NCBI RefSeq assembly: GCF_024199845.1
Contig: NZ_JANADO010000001.1
Coordinates: forward strand, 6,448,001 to 6,512,000
DNA length: 64,000 nt
Reading direction: 5' to 3'
DNA from: Bradyrhizobium sp. CCGB12
GTDB lineage: Bacteria; Pseudomonadota; Alphaproteobacteria; Rhizobiales; Xanthobacteraceae
Shown: positions 18,046 through 27,092 of the stretch, one piece after another
Layout: the number at the start of each line of letters is the position of its first letter
Numbering within the stretch: the first letter of the stretch is position 1
Notes under the pieces: model-generated
Databases searched by the model: none
What the model saw: the letters and a program-made list of their open reading frames with translations, nothing else
Told to the model about the DNA's origin: nothing
Made by a program: the position numbers and the translations under genes

Positions 18046-18933
18046 ATGAGCACCAACGAACCGGACCTTCTGAACGATCTCATCCAGCCGGCGCGGCTGA
18101 CCTCGGTGGTCGATGTCGGGGCCAATCCGATTGATGGTGAGCCGCCCTACAAGGCGATGCTGCAACGAAGACTTTGCACCGTCGTTGGGTTTGAACCGCA
18201 GGACGAGGCGCTCGCCGCCCTCAATGCCCGCAAGAGCGACCTGGAGAGCTACTATCACTACGTCGTCGGAAACGGGCACAAGGCAAAGCTGCGTCTCTGT
18301 CGAATGCCGGGAATGACAAGCCTGCTGCTCCCGGATCAGAATGCGCTGTCGCATTTCGCGAAATTCGCCGAATGGGGCAGCGTGGTCAGTGAACATCCGG
18401 TCCAGACCCACAGGCTCGACGATATCGCCGAAATCCAGGATCTGGATTTCCTGAAAATCGACGTTCAGGGCTCCGAGCTGGCCGTGTTCGGAAGCGGGCG
18501 GCGAAAGCTGAAGCAGGCGGTCGTCATCCAGACCGAGGTCTCGTTTCTCTGCCTCTACAAGGACCAGCCGACATTCGGCGATATCGATGTCGAATTGCGC
18601 AAGCAGGGATTCGTTCCCCACGCCTTTGCAGCGATCAATCGGCGCATGATCGCGCCCTTGAGCGATCCGTCAAACCCCTATGCGGCCATGAACCAGTTGC
18701 TGGAGGCGGACATCGTCTATGTGCGAAACTTCATGCGGCCAGCCGACATGACGGTCGACCAACTGAAACACCTCGCAATGATTGCTCATCATTGCTACGG
18801 CTCTTTCGACCTTGCTGCGAACTGCGTTCACCACCTGGTTGCGCGCAAGGCGATCCCTGATAAGTCGATCCACGAATATCTGGCGTCCTTCCAGTCCGGC
18901 GCGGCCGGGTCAGAACCGCGAAGCGCTGTCTGA
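18046..18933 (+). CDS. FkbM-family SAM-dependent methyltransferase
   Basis: 295 residues from ATG 18046; the upstream open frame to 17911 lacks family sequence. The glycine-rich SAM loop is SVVDVGANPIDGEP (about residues 18-31), and the later FkbM landmarks are VVGFEPQ (about 45), RLDDI and DFLKIDVQGSELAVF (about 140-153). FkbM enzymes O-methylate sugars or polyketides, and in bacteria they are often found with surface-polysaccharide genes. No such genes are adjacent here, so the acceptor is unknown. The C-terminal 90 residues after the core fold are helical and unassigned. Confidence 0.88.
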   Translation: MSTNEPDLLNDLIQPARLTSVVDVGANPIDGEPPYKAMLQRRLCTVVGFEPQDEALAALNARKSDLESYYHYVVGNGHKAKLRLCRMPGMTSLLLPDQNALSHFAKFAEWGSVVSEHPVQTHRLDDIAEIQDLDFLKIDVQGSELAVFGSGRRKLKQAVVIQTEVSFLCLYKDQPTFGDIDVELRKQGFVPHAFAAINRRMIAPLSDPSNPYAAMNQLLEADIVYVRNFMRPADMTVDQLKHLAMIAHHCYGSFDLAANCVHHLVARKAIPDKSIHEYLASFQSGAAGSEPRSAV

Positions 18934-19120
18934 TTTCGGTGACGGTGCACTTCGTTGCGCATGATCAAACGTCGAGCGCGAGCAGACGTCGCGGTTGCCA
19001 CGAGGCTTTTCCCGACCGGCCAGCTTCGGCCGGTTCGCCGACGCACCGTCAAGCTGCCGGAGTGGGCCGCACTGACCGAAGACTCGTCCTGATCTGAGAC
19101 GGTCGGCGTCCCCCAAAACA

Positions 19121-19149
19121 AAAATGGCCCGCTTCTCGCGGGCCATTTT
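19121..19149 (-). terminator. Rho-independent terminator of tRNA-fMet
   Basis: Perfect 12-bp stem (AAAATGGCCCGC / GCGGGCCATTTT) with a TTCTC loop. Read on the minus strand it ends in a T-rich run (TTTTTGTTTT), 28 bp downstream of the tRNA 3' end. Strong intrinsic terminator for leftward transcription. Confidence 0.85.
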
Positions 19150-19176
19150 CGTATCGGATCCGGTAAAATCCAAATT

Positions 19177-19253
<77 letters not shown>

Positions 19254-19566
19254 TTAAACACTTGCTTTGCCTTTGCCAAAAGGCCGGGGACGGTGGATTG
19301 AGGGCCGCGCTGTTCGCGTGGCTTGCTTCATCCGTCCCAAAGGCTTCCTTGGAAGGCAAACCCGGGGCAAAGCCCGTCGGGTGCGGGGCGTATGTATCAA
19401 GGCGGGCCGCCTTTGGAAAGGGCCGCGGGAACGTTTTTTTCGACTTTATGACAGGCGGCTGGACCGATTTCAGGACCGTTTGGCATGCACTTGCCAGAAG
19501 TTCCACAAAGAGCCAGCTTGGCCGCAACAAAATCAGGGGGGCTGCCCCCATTTAGGGAGGACCGCC
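19254..19566. other. Gene-free 313-bp stretch between tRNA-fMet and the aldehyde dehydrogenase
   Basis: Contains the tRNA promoter on one side and the leader of the dehydrogenase on the other. The dehydrogenase frame stays open back to 19267 but is Arg-rich and unlike the family there. A G/C-rich hairpin (GGGGG-CT-GCCCCC region, about 19536-19549) sits just before the AGGGAGG ribosome binding site (19554-19560) and could affect translation. Nothing else recognised. Confidence 0.5.
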
Positions 19567-21048
19567 ATGGACCGTACCTTGGACCGTGCGTTGGACCACG
19601 CCTTGGATCACACTTTGGACCAATCCCTGACCAGCACCCCGCTGCGGGCCCTCGAGGACGCCTTACATGCCATGGTCGCGCGGTCGCGGGCCGAGCCGGC
19701 GCCTGATTGCGCCCAGCGGCTCGACCGGCTGGCGCGGCTGCGCGCCGTGGTCGCCGACAACGAGGAGCGCTTCCGACAGGCGATCTCGGCCGATTTCGGC
19801 CATCGCTCGGCGGTCGAGACCACCATCGCCGAAACCATGCTGCTGTTCTCGGAGATCCGGCATGCCACCAAGCACCTGAAGAGCTGGATGGCGCCGCAGC
19901 GCGTCGCCACCGCGCTGCAATTCCTGCCCGCGCGCAACCGCTTGATGCCGCAGCCGCTCGGCGTCGTCGGCATCATCGCGCCCTGGAATTATCCGCTCCA
20001 GCTCACGCTCGCGCCCGCGATCGGCGCCATCGCCGCCGGCAACCGCGTCATCATCAAGCCGAGCGAGTTGGTCCCCCATTTCTCGGCGCTGCTGAAGGAG
20101 ACGGTCGCGCAGAGATTCGATGCAACAGAGCTACTTGTCGCCGGTGTCGAGGACGAGGTCGCCAAGGGTTTTGCGAGCCTGCCGTTCGATCATCTCGTCT
20201 TCACCGGCTCGACGCGGGTCGGGCGGCTGGTCGCAGAAGCCGCAGGGCGTAATCTCACGCCTGTTACGCTCGAGCTCGGCGGAAAATCGCCCGCGATCAT
20301 CGACGCCTCGGCCGATCTCGACGAGGCGGCCGAGCGCATCGCCTACGGAAAGCTGCTCAATGCGGGACAGACCTGCATCGCGCCGGACTATGTGCTGGTG
20401 CCGGAGCATGTGGTGCAATCCTTTGCCGAGAAGGTGCGCGCGCAGATGCGGCGCATGTTCGGCACCGATCCCGCCAACAAGGACTACACCTCCGTCATCT
20501 CCGACCGACACTATGCGCGGCTAGAAGGCCTGGTCGCGGATGCGGCCCGGCGCGGCGCAAAAATCCTGCAACCGGCAAAGCCTGACGATCCCAACTGGAA
20601 GGCACACCGCAAATTCCCGCCGACGCTGATCGCCGGTGCGACCGAGGCGATGACGGTGATGCAGGAGGAGATTTTTGGGCCCGTGCTGCCGGTGCTCGGC
20701 TATCGCCAACTGTCGGAGGCGATCGCCTTCGTCAATGCCCGCGACCGGCCGCTGGCGCTGTACTGGTTCGGCAAGGACCGCACCGCGCGCGACGAGGTGC
20801 TGTCGCGCACCATCTCCGGCGGCGTCACGATCAACGACTGCCTGTTCCACTTCACGCAAATCAACCAGCCGATGGGCGGCGTCGGCGCCTCCGGCACCGG
20901 CGCCTATCACGGCGAATGGGGTTTTCGGACGTTCAGCAAGCTGAAGCCGGTGTTCTATCGCTCCAAGTTCAACCGCCTCGCCGATCTCTACCCGCCCTAT
21001 GGCGGCAAGATCGCGCGGCTGGAGAAGTTGATGCGGTTCATGTCGTAG
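19567..21048 (+). CDS. Aldehyde dehydrogenase, coniferyl-aldehyde-dehydrogenase-like
   Basis: 493-residue NAD(P)-dependent aldehyde dehydrogenase. It has the NAD site (IIAPWNYPLQLTLAP, KPSELVP, FTGSTRVGRLV), the catalytic Glu in TLELGGKSP and the catalytic Cys in NAGQTCIAPDYVLV. The C-terminal segment with KPVFYRS and a hydrophobic/basic tail resembles the CalB/fatty-aldehyde dehydrogenase class, not the long soluble class. The start ATG 19567 has AGGGAGG 7 bases upstream. The first 18 residues are four-residue LDxx repeats encoded by 12-bp units, an odd extension. The GMC oxidoreductase at 21169 follows in the same direction, so an alcohol to aldehyde to acid route is plausible. Confidence 0.93.
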   Translation: MDRTLDRALDHALDHTLDQSLTSTPLRALEDALHAMVARSRAEPAPDCAQRLDRLARLRAVVADNEERFRQAISADFGHRSAVETTIAETMLLFSEIRHATKHLKSWMAPQRVATALQFLPARNRLMPQPLGVVGIIAPWNYPLQLTLAPAIGAIAAGNRVIIKPSELVPHFSALLKETVAQRFDATELLVAGVEDEVAKGFASLPFDHLVFTGSTRVGRLVAEAAGRNLTPVTLELGGKSPAIIDASADLDEAAERIAYGKLLNAGQTCIAPDYVLVPEHVVQSFAEKVRAQMRRMFGTDPANKDYTSVISDRHYARLEGLVADAARRGAKILQPAKPDDPNWKAHRKFPPTLIAGATEAMTVMQEEIFGPVLPVLGYRQLSEAIAFVNARDRPLALYWFGKDRTARDEVLSRTISGGVTINDCLFHFTQINQPMGGVGASGTGAYHGEWGFRTFSKLKPVFYRSKFNRLADLYPPYGGKIARLEKLMRFMS

Positions 21049-21063
21049 GGGGCGACTAACGCC

Positions 21064-21141
21064 GTCGTTGCGAGCGCAGCGAAGCAATCCAGGCTGCCAC
21101 CGCGGAGGGATGCTGGATTGCTTCGCTGCGCTCGCAATGAC
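21064..21141. repeat. Palindromic intergenic repeat, family A copy 1 (GTCATTGCGAGCG type)
   Basis: Two 28-base arms (21064-21091 and 21114-21141), complementary at 27 of 28 positions, around a 22-base centre. The same element recurs at 35193 and 39647. In RNA it would form a long hairpin; here it separates the aldehyde dehydrogenase from the GMC oxidoreductase. Confidence 0.9.
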
Positions 21142-21168
21142 GACAAGAAAAATGCCAGGGGGACATCA

Positions 21169-22773
21169 GTGACTGACACATTCGATTTCATCGTCGTGGG
21201 CGCGGGCTCCGGCGGCTGCACGGTGGCGGGGCGACTGTCGGAGGATGCGGGGACATCCGTCGCACTGCTCGATGCCGGCGGCGTTTGCGACAATTGGGTC
21301 GTGACCACACCGGGCGCGCTGGTGCTGATGGTCGCCGGCAACGTCAACAACTGGGCCTTCAACACCGTGCCGCAGAAGGGGCTGAACGGCCGCATCGGCT
21401 ATCAGCCGCGCGGCAAGGGTCTCGGCGGCTCATCCGCGATCAACGCCATGGTCTATATCCGTGGCCACCGCGCCGACTACGATCACTGGGCTTTTCTCGG
21501 CAATGCCGGCTGGTCCTACGCCGACGTGTTGCCCTATTTCAAGCGGTCCGAGAACAATGCCGATTTCGACGGCGAATATCACGGCAAGGGCGGACCGCTC
21601 GCGGTAAACAAGCTTCGCTCCGGCAATCCGGTGCAGCAGATCTTTTTGCAGGCGGCGCAGGAAGCGCAGTTCGGCATCCGCGAGGATTTCAACACTGAAG
21701 ACCATGAAGGCCTCGGCATCTACCAGGTGACGCAGAAGAACGGCGAGCGCTGGAGCGCGGCGCGCGCCTATGTCCATCCACACATGGGCAAGCGGGCGAA
21801 TTTGCGCGTCGAGACGCAAGCGCATGCGATGCGTATCCTGTTCGAGGGCCGGCGCGCGGTGGGCGTCGAATATCGTCAGGGCAAGGAGGTGAAGCGGCTT
21901 CACGCGCGGCGCGAGGTGATCCTGGCTGCCGGCGCATTCCAGTCGCCGCAGCTCCTGATGCTGTCGGGCATTGGCGATGCCGCGGCGCTTCGCACGCACG
22001 GCATTGCAAGCGTGCATCATCTGCCGGGCGTCGGACGGAATCTCCAGGACCATCCCGACTTCATCTTCGGCTACATGTCCGACAGTCCCTATTTCGCCGG
22101 CATCTCGCTCAAGGGCACGCCGCGGCTGATCCGCGCCATCCTGCAATATCGGCGCGAGCGCCGCGGCCCCCTTACCTCCAACTTCGCCGAATGCGGCGGC
22201 TTCCTGAAGACACGGCCCGATCTCGACATCCCCGACATCCAGCTGCATTTCGGCATGGCCATGGTCGACGACCACGGCCGCAAGCGCCATGGCGGCACCG
22301 GCTTTTCCTGCCACGTCTGCCTGCTCCGCCCGAAGAGCCGCGGCAGCGTCGCGCTCGCAAGCGGCGACGCGATGCAGGCGCCGCTGATCGACCCGAATTT
22401 CCTCGGCGAGGACGACGATCTCGAGACCATGGTCGCGGGCTTCAAGACCACGCGCCGCCTGATGGAGACGCCGGCGCTGCGCGCGCTTCAGACCCGGGAT
22501 ATGTTCACCGCCAACGTGCGCAGCGACGACGACATCCGCAGCGTGCTGCGCGAACGCGTCGACACGGTCTATCATCCCGTCGGCACCTGCAAGATGGGCA
22601 CGGATGCGCTTGCCGTGGTCGATCCGACCTTGAAGGTGCATGGCATGGAGGGCCTGCGCGTCGTCGACGCCTCGATCATGCCGACACTGATCGGCGGCAA
22701 CACCAATGCGCCGACCATCATGATCGGGGAAAAGGCGGCGGACATGATCAGGGGGGAAATGCGGGCGAGTTAG
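21169..22773 (+). CDS. GMC-family FAD oxidoreductase (choline/alcohol dehydrogenase-like)
   Basis: 534 residues from GTG 21169, preceded by AGGGGG. The N-terminal FAD-binding Rossmann motif is IVVGAGSGGCTVAGRLSE, with the GMC signature GKGLGGSSAINAMVYIRG near residue 85 and the C-terminal active-site stretch YHPVGTCKMG followed by LRVVDASIMPTLIGGNTNAPT. It oxidises a primary alcohol or choline-like substrate and passes electrons to a quinone or oxygen. It sits downstream of an aldehyde dehydrogenase, which would take the aldehyde product further. The substrate is not determined; the family also includes polyethylene-glycol and choline dehydrogenases. Confidence 0.93.
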   Translation: MTDTFDFIVVGAGSGGCTVAGRLSEDAGTSVALLDAGGVCDNWVVTTPGALVLMVAGNVNNWAFNTVPQKGLNGRIGYQPRGKGLGGSSAINAMVYIRGHRADYDHWAFLGNAGWSYADVLPYFKRSENNADFDGEYHGKGGPLAVNKLRSGNPVQQIFLQAAQEAQFGIREDFNTEDHEGLGIYQVTQKNGERWSAARAYVHPHMGKRANLRVETQAHAMRILFEGRRAVGVEYRQGKEVKRLHARREVILAAGAFQSPQLLMLSGIGDAAALRTHGIASVHHLPGVGRNLQDHPDFIFGYMSDSPYFAGISLKGTPRLIRAILQYRRERRGPLTSNFAECGGFLKTRPDLDIPDIQLHFGMAMVDDHGRKRHGGTGFSCHVCLLRPKSRGSVALASGDAMQAPLIDPNFLGEDDDLETMVAGFKTTRRLMETPALRALQTRDMFTANVRSDDDIRSVLRERVDTVYHPVGTCKMGTDALAVVDPTLKVHGMEGLRVVDASIMPTLIGGNTNAPTIMIGEKAADMIRGEMRAS

Positions 22774-22799
22774 ACGGCGCTGCCGCGTCATCCTCCGCT

Positions 22800-22919
22800 G
22801 TCGTCCCGGCGAAGGCCGGGACCCATAACCCCAGAGAGAGGATGTGGAGCGAGCTGATAACTCCGAGTCTTCGCCAAATTACGTTTCGTGGTTATGGGTC
22901 CCGGCCTTCGCCGGGACGA
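22800..22919. repeat. Palindromic intergenic repeat, family B intact copy (GTCGTCCCGGCGAAGG type)
   Basis: Terminal arms GTCCCGGCGAAGGCCGGGAC and its complement, each itself a hairpin, with CCATAACC/GGTTATGG continuing inward. The element lies between the convergent GMC oxidoreductase and SDR genes. The copy at 32081 is split by the insertion sequence, so this one serves as the reference for reconstructing that target. Confidence 0.88.
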
Positions 22920-22960
22920 TGCCGGGGTAAATGGCGCCTTCCCAAACAATACAGCCCTAC

Positions 22961-23722
22961 TCAATTCAGCAAGAAGCCGCCATCCACCGTCACCACGCCC
23001 CCCGTCATGTACCGCGACGCATTCGACGCCAGCAGCAGGATTGCGCCGTCGAGATCGGACTCGGCGCCGACACGGCGCTGCGGGATGCGCTTGGCCAGGC
23101 GCTCGCCTGCGGGCGTCGACCAGAAAGCGTGATTCATCTCGGTGTCGATATAGCCGGGCGCAAGCGCGTTGATGCGGATGTCCTGGCCCGCAAGCTCCAG
23201 CGCCATCGCCCTCGTCGCCTGGAGGATGCCGGCCTTGGAGATCGCGTAAGGCGAGACCGCCTTGAGCACGCCGGTGCCGAGCACGGAGGCGATGTTGACG
23301 ATATTACCTGACCGCTTGCGCGCGATCATGCGTCGCGCCACTTCCGTCGCGAGGAAATAGGCGCCCTTGAGATTGGCGCCGATCACGGCGTCCCAGTCAG
23401 CCTCGGTCTGCTCGGTCGCGAGCTTCTCGATGGCGATTCCGGCATTGTTGATCAGCACCGTGACGGGGCCGAGCGCGGCTTCCGCGGCATCGACCGCCCC
23501 AGCGATCGAAGCGGTTTCGGTGACGTCGAGCGTGACGGCGGCGGCGCGGCCGCCCTTGCCGCGGATCTCTTCTTCCAGGCTCTTCAGCTTGTCGACCTGC
23601 CGCGCCGCGAGCGCGACGGATGCACCATGGGCCGCCAGCACCCGGGCAAATTGCCGCCCCAGCCCCTGGCTCGCGCCTGTCACAAGGATGGTTTCTTTAC
23701 TGACGTCGAATAGGTCTGACAT
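22961..23722 (-). CDS. SDR-family oxidoreductase
   Basis: 253-residue NAD(P)-dependent short-chain dehydrogenase with a complete active site: cofactor motif TGASQGLG (about 16-23), NNAG (about 91), catalytic Ser in ASVLGTG, and Tyr/Lys in SPYAISKAG. GYIDTEMN and VTVDGGFLLN at the end are typical of FabG/glucose-dehydrogenase-like members. It converges with the GMC oxidoreductase. Probably reduces or oxidises a 3-hydroxyacyl or alcohol substrate; specificity unknown. Confidence 0.92.
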   Translation of the reverse strand: MSDLFDVSKETILVTGASQGLGRQFARVLAAHGASVALAARQVDKLKSLEEEIRGKGGRAAAVTLDVTETASIAGAVDAAEAALGPVTVLINNAGIAIEKLATEQTEADWDAVIGANLKGAYFLATEVARRMIARKRSGNIVNIASVLGTGVLKAVSPYAISKAGILQATRAMALELAGQDIRINALAPGYIDTEMNHAFWSTPAGERLAKRIPQRRVGAESDLDGAILLLASNASRYMTGGVVTVDGGFLLN

Positions 23723-23845
23723 GGTGATTTCCCTGAGCTTCTGGAGCCAAAAATACAGACGATTTTAGCGACCTGAAACCGGAATGATCGGTTCGGCGTT
23801 CATTCGTTCCAGCGCGCAAATGTTCCCCTGAAGTGGCTCGTGCTC

Positions 23846-24358
23846 ATGAACAGTTTCGATCTCGCGGTCTATTCGGCACTCGCCATCGCCGTCGGCCTCG
23901 GTTTCAGGACCGGCCTGCTCCGCAGCGCCATGACCATCCTCGCCTATCTCCTCGCCGCGCCAATGGCGGTGGGGCTGATGCCGCTGATCGCGCCACAGAT
24001 CGCAGCCAATCCGAATTCGCCGCTGCTCCAGAACTGGATCTGGTTCTTCGCCATCTTCGTGGTGGTCGGCATGCTGCTCGGGCATATCGGCCGCATCGCA
24101 CTGAACGACACCATCGGCGAGGCCGGCATCGGAGATCGGCTCGGCGGCGCCGCGCTTGGTGCCATCAGGGTTGGCCTCGTCGCCACCACGCTGGTGCTGG
24201 TGTTCGACCAGATCGTGCCGGCCAACCACCAGCCGCCCTTTCTCGCCGGCTCGCATCTGCGGCCGCTGTTCTCGACGATGGGACAGATGGGATTCAAGTC
24301 GCTGCCGCCGGAAGCCGCGGCCGCGATCGACCGCCTCAAGCAAGAGCGCCGCATCTGA
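23846..24358 (+). CDS. CvpA-like small integral membrane protein
   Basis: About 170 residues (a GTG at 23840 is an alternative start). Four hydrophobic segments (about 5-22, 27-48, 63-85 and 105-125) are followed by a short soluble tail ending in LPPEAAAAIDRLKQERRI. The opening DLAVYSALAIAVGLGFRTGLLRS resembles the start of CvpA/colicin-V-production-type proteins (a residue pair like GxxRG at the first loop). The role is unclear; the family is linked to envelope integrity. It is flanked by two SDR genes with no overlap. Confidence 0.65.
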   Translation: MNSFDLAVYSALAIAVGLGFRTGLLRSAMTILAYLLAAPMAVGLMPLIAPQIAANPNSPLLQNWIWFFAIFVVVGMLLGHIGRIALNDTIGEAGIGDRLGGAALGAIRVGLVATTLVLVFDQIVPANHQPPFLAGSHLRPLFSTMGQMGFKSLPPEAAAAIDRLKQERRI

Positions 24359-24485
24359 TCAGGCGGATTTGCATCGCCGCGCCGACGCGCATGCATTTTG
24401 ACGCGGGCCCATCCCTTATCAGCGGCACCGATGTTGGCTAAAGTGGCCGCATCCAAAACCTGCCTGACATTACGGGAGTGAAACA

Positions 24486-25268
24486 GTGGATCTTGGGATC
24501 AAAGGTCGCCGCGCCATCGTCTGCGCATCCAGCAAGGGCCTCGGACGCGCCTGCGCCATCTCGCTGGCGGAGGCCGGCGTTCACGTCACGCTGACCGCAC
24601 GCGGCGCCGAGGCCCTGAAGAAGACGGCCGACGAAATCCGAAAGGCCTATCCCGGCGTGACGGTCACCGAGATCGTCGGCGACATCACCACGCCGGCGGG
24701 CCGCGAGGCGGTGCTGAAGGCCTGCCCCGATCCCGACATCCTGATCAACAATGCCGGCGGCCCGCCGCCCGGCGATTTCCGCAACTGGACCCGCGACGAC
24801 TGGATCAAGGCGATCGACGCCAACATGCTCACCCCGATCGAGCTGATCAAGTCGACGGTGGACGGCATGATGGCGCGCAAGTTCGGCCGCATCGTCAACA
24901 TCACCTCGGCCGCAGTGAAGGCGCCGATCGACATCCTCGGCCTCTCCAACGGCGCACGCGCCGGCCTCACCGGCTTCATCGCCGGCCTGTCGCGCAAGAC
25001 CGTGATCAACAACGTCACCATCAATGGCCTGTTGCCGGGCCCGTTCGAGACGGATCGTCTGACCGGCACCGCGAAGGCCGAGGCCGACAAGCGCGGCGTC
25101 ACGGCGGAGCAGATCCTGACCGAACGCGCCAAGCTCAACCCGGCCGGGCGCTTCGGCCAGCCCGACGAGTTCGGCTATGCCTGCGCCTTCCTGTGCGGCG
25201 CCAAGGCCGGCTTCATCACCGGGCAGAACATCTTGCTGGATGGCGGGGCGTTCCCCGGCACGCTGTAA
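24486..25268 (+). CDS. SDR-family protein with altered catalytic residues
   Basis: 260 residues from GTG 24486 (GGGAG upstream). The fold landmarks are present (ILINNAGGPPPGDF about 92-105; ITGQNILLDGGAFPGTL at the end), but the cofactor motif reads CASSKGLG instead of TGxxxGxG, and the segment that should hold YxxxK reads SNGAR (LGLSNGARAGLTGF, about 157-170), so Tyr is Ser and Lys is Arg. Members of the same SDR subfamily with this change are annotated as 3-oxoacyl-ACP reductases by similarity, but activity by the usual Tyr mechanism is unlikely. Confidence 0.85.
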   Translation: MDLGIKGRRAIVCASSKGLGRACAISLAEAGVHVTLTARGAEALKKTADEIRKAYPGVTVTEIVGDITTPAGREAVLKACPDPDILINNAGGPPPGDFRNWTRDDWIKAIDANMLTPIELIKSTVDGMMARKFGRIVNITSAAVKAPIDILGLSNGARAGLTGFIAGLSRKTVINNVTINGLLPGPFETDRLTGTAKAEADKRGVTAEQILTERAKLNPAGRFGQPDEFGYACAFLCGAKAGFITGQNILLDGGAFPGTL

Positions 25269-25276
25269 GAGACCCT

Positions 25277-25411
25277 CTTCCTCTCCCCGTTCTTACGGGG
25301 AGAGGGCTGGGGTGAGGGGCTCTCTCCGCAAGCACGGTGAGAGTTGGATTCGCTGAGACTCCTCCTCACCCGGCGCTTCGCGCCGACCTCTCCCCGCACG
25401 CGGGGCGAGGT
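25277..25411. repeat. Palindromic intergenic repeat, family G copy 1 (CCTCTCCCCG type)
   Basis: Composed of hairpins CTCTCCCCGTTCTTACGGGGAGAG and, at the other end, CTCTCCCCGCACGCGGGGCGAG. Related elements are at 29706, 44300 and 51847. It lies between the convergent SDR and DUF3775-like genes and may serve both as terminators. Confidence 0.8.
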
Positions 25412-25418
25412 AAGATCA

Positions 25419-25895
25419 TCACCGCTGCTTCGTCGCTTCGTCCTCGTCCCGTTCGCTGGGATCGGAGGAATCGGCGGTGAGACGCTCAGTGGTCCAGTCG
25501 ATGCCGAATTCATCGAGCCCGTCCGCCAGCAGATCGCCCAGCATGGGTTCGCCGAGCAGATAGTGCACCGTTTCACGGCGCGGGCTTTGATACTCCCCCC
25601 TCGCCTCCACGGCCCGGGCGCGCAGATCCTCCCAATCATCGATCGTGCCGTCGCCGCGGCCGAGCCAGGTCAGCGCAACGAGATCGATCTGCTCGTCCTC
25701 GTTCAACGCGATCATGAAGCTGCCGAGCTCGTGGACGACCGGATCGGAGCCGTCGTCCTCGAGGACGTCGACCGCATCGTCATCGCTCGGGTTCGAGCCG
25801 GAATCCGGATCGGAAGCCGCCTCCTTGACGTCGAATGAGCGTGCCTTCTCGATGATGAAGGCGACCTTCTCCGCGGAAATCGCAAGCTCTGGCAT
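25419..25895 (-). CDS. DUF3775-like acidic protein
   Basis: 158 residues, strongly acidic (SDPDSGSNPSDDDAVDVLEDDGSD, positions about 28-51), soluble. The segment LVALTWLGRGDGTIDDWEDLRARAVEARG, followed by TVHYLLGEPMLGDLLADGLDEFG, is what I recall for DUF3775, a small family of unknown function common in Bradyrhizobium and other alphaproteobacteria. Divergent from the metallo-hydrolase at 26022. No role can be assigned. Confidence 0.75.
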   Translation of the reverse strand: MPELAISAEKVAFIIEKARSFDVKEAASDPDSGSNPSDDDAVDVLEDDGSDPVVHELGSFMIALNEDEQIDLVALTWLGRGDGTIDDWEDLRARAVEARGEYQSPRRETVHYLLGEPMLGDLLADGLDEFGIDWTTERLTADSSDPSERDEDEATKQR

Positions 25896-26021
25896 GGCTT
25901 CCTCTTCGGCTTGTGTCCGGTTCCCCGCGATAACGCCACATCACCTCAGATGATCCATTGCGCTTGATGGCGGAAATGCGCATGTTCCAACACAAGAGCA
26001 AGAACACGGGGGAAACGCCGG

Positions 26022-26870
26022 ATGCAGTGGGCGCTCGGCAAGGTCAAGATCACGAAATTCGTCGAAATGGAGACGGTCGGCTCGACCCGCTTCATCCTGC
26101 CGGCAGCGACCAATGACGAGATCCGGAAGCTGCCCTGGCTGATCCCGCATTTCGCCACCGAAGAAGGCCGACTGAAAATGTCGATCCATTCGCTGGTGGT
26201 GGAGACGCCTTCGCGCCGGATCGTGGTCGACACCGGCCTTGGCAACGACAAGCAGGGCCGCGGCGTCCCGACCTGGAACAACCGCAGCACGCCGTTCCTG
26301 GAGACCATGATTGCGGCGGGTTTTCCCTCTGACAGCATCGACACCGTGCTGTGCACGCATCTTCATGTCGATCATGTCGGCTGGAATACGAAGCTGGTCG
26401 ACGGCCGATGGGTGCCGACCTTCCCGAAGGCGCGCTATGTATTCGGAAAGACCGAATATGAGTACTGGCGCGATTATACGGCCGAGCCGGACAAGGTCGC
26501 GGTGTTCGACGATTCCGTGAGGCCGGTGGTCGATGCCGGCCAGGTCGAGCTGATCCCGAGCGATCACCGGCTCTGCGCGGAGATCAAGATGATCCCGACC
26601 CCAGGTCACAGCCCGGGGCATATGAGCGTCCTGATCGAATCCGATGGCGAGCAGGCACTTCTGACCGGCGACGTCGCCCATCATCCCTGCCAGATGGCGC
26701 ATCTCGACTGGTGCTCGGTCGTCGATTCCGACCCGGCTCAATCGGCGGCAAGCCGGCACAAGGTGTTCTCGCGTTTCGCCGACACGCCGACGCTGGTGAT
26801 CGGCGGTCATTTTTCGGCCGGACATATCAGGCGAGACGGGGATGCGTTCCGGTTTGTGGCGATGCAATGA
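26022..26870 (+). CDS. MBL-fold metallo-hydrolase 1
   Basis: 282-residue soluble hydrolase with the metal motif THLHVDHVGWN (HxHxDH, about 111-116), the later His in TPGHSPGHMS and Asp in LTGDVAHHP, and the C-terminal GGHFSAGHI. All ligands for a two-metal site are present. It is closely similar to the protein at 28811 (shared stretches LHVDHVGWNT, GRWVPTFPKARYVF), so the two are paralogues. Lactonase or other ester-hydrolase activity is the usual prediction; the substrate is unknown. Confidence 0.92.
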   Translation: MQWALGKVKITKFVEMETVGSTRFILPAATNDEIRKLPWLIPHFATEEGRLKMSIHSLVVETPSRRIVVDTGLGNDKQGRGVPTWNNRSTPFLETMIAAGFPSDSIDTVLCTHLHVDHVGWNTKLVDGRWVPTFPKARYVFGKTEYEYWRDYTAEPDKVAVFDDSVRPVVDAGQVELIPSDHRLCAEIKMIPTPGHSPGHMSVLIESDGEQALLTGDVAHHPCQMAHLDWCSVVDSDPAQSAASRHKVFSRFADTPTLVIGGHFSAGHIRRDGDAFRFVAMQ

Positions 26871-26877
26871 CGCTGTC

Positions 26878-26989
26878 GTAGGGTGGGTTAGCCGAAGGCG
26901 TAACCCGCCACCGGCGGTTTCCACAGAAGCAGAAGAGGCGGGTTACGCTCGGACTGCGCTTCGCGCAGCCGCGTGCTAACCCACCCTAC
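26878..26989. repeat. Palindromic intergenic repeat, family C copy 1 (GTAGGGTGGG type)
   Basis: Perfect 15-base terminal arms GTAGGGTGGGTTAGC (26878-26892) and GCTAACCCACCCTAC (26975-26989), with a second imperfect inner hairpin (GGCGTAACCCGCC against GGCGGGTTACGC). A related element is at 50325. Confidence 0.85.
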
Positions 26990-27092
26990 GAGGGAAGGGC
27001 TGCAATGCGCCGCGCCATAGGCGGTTGAATTTCCCGCCGCCCTGTTCCATGAAGCTATTAACCGATCAGTCCATCCCAAGGGAGAAACGAGA

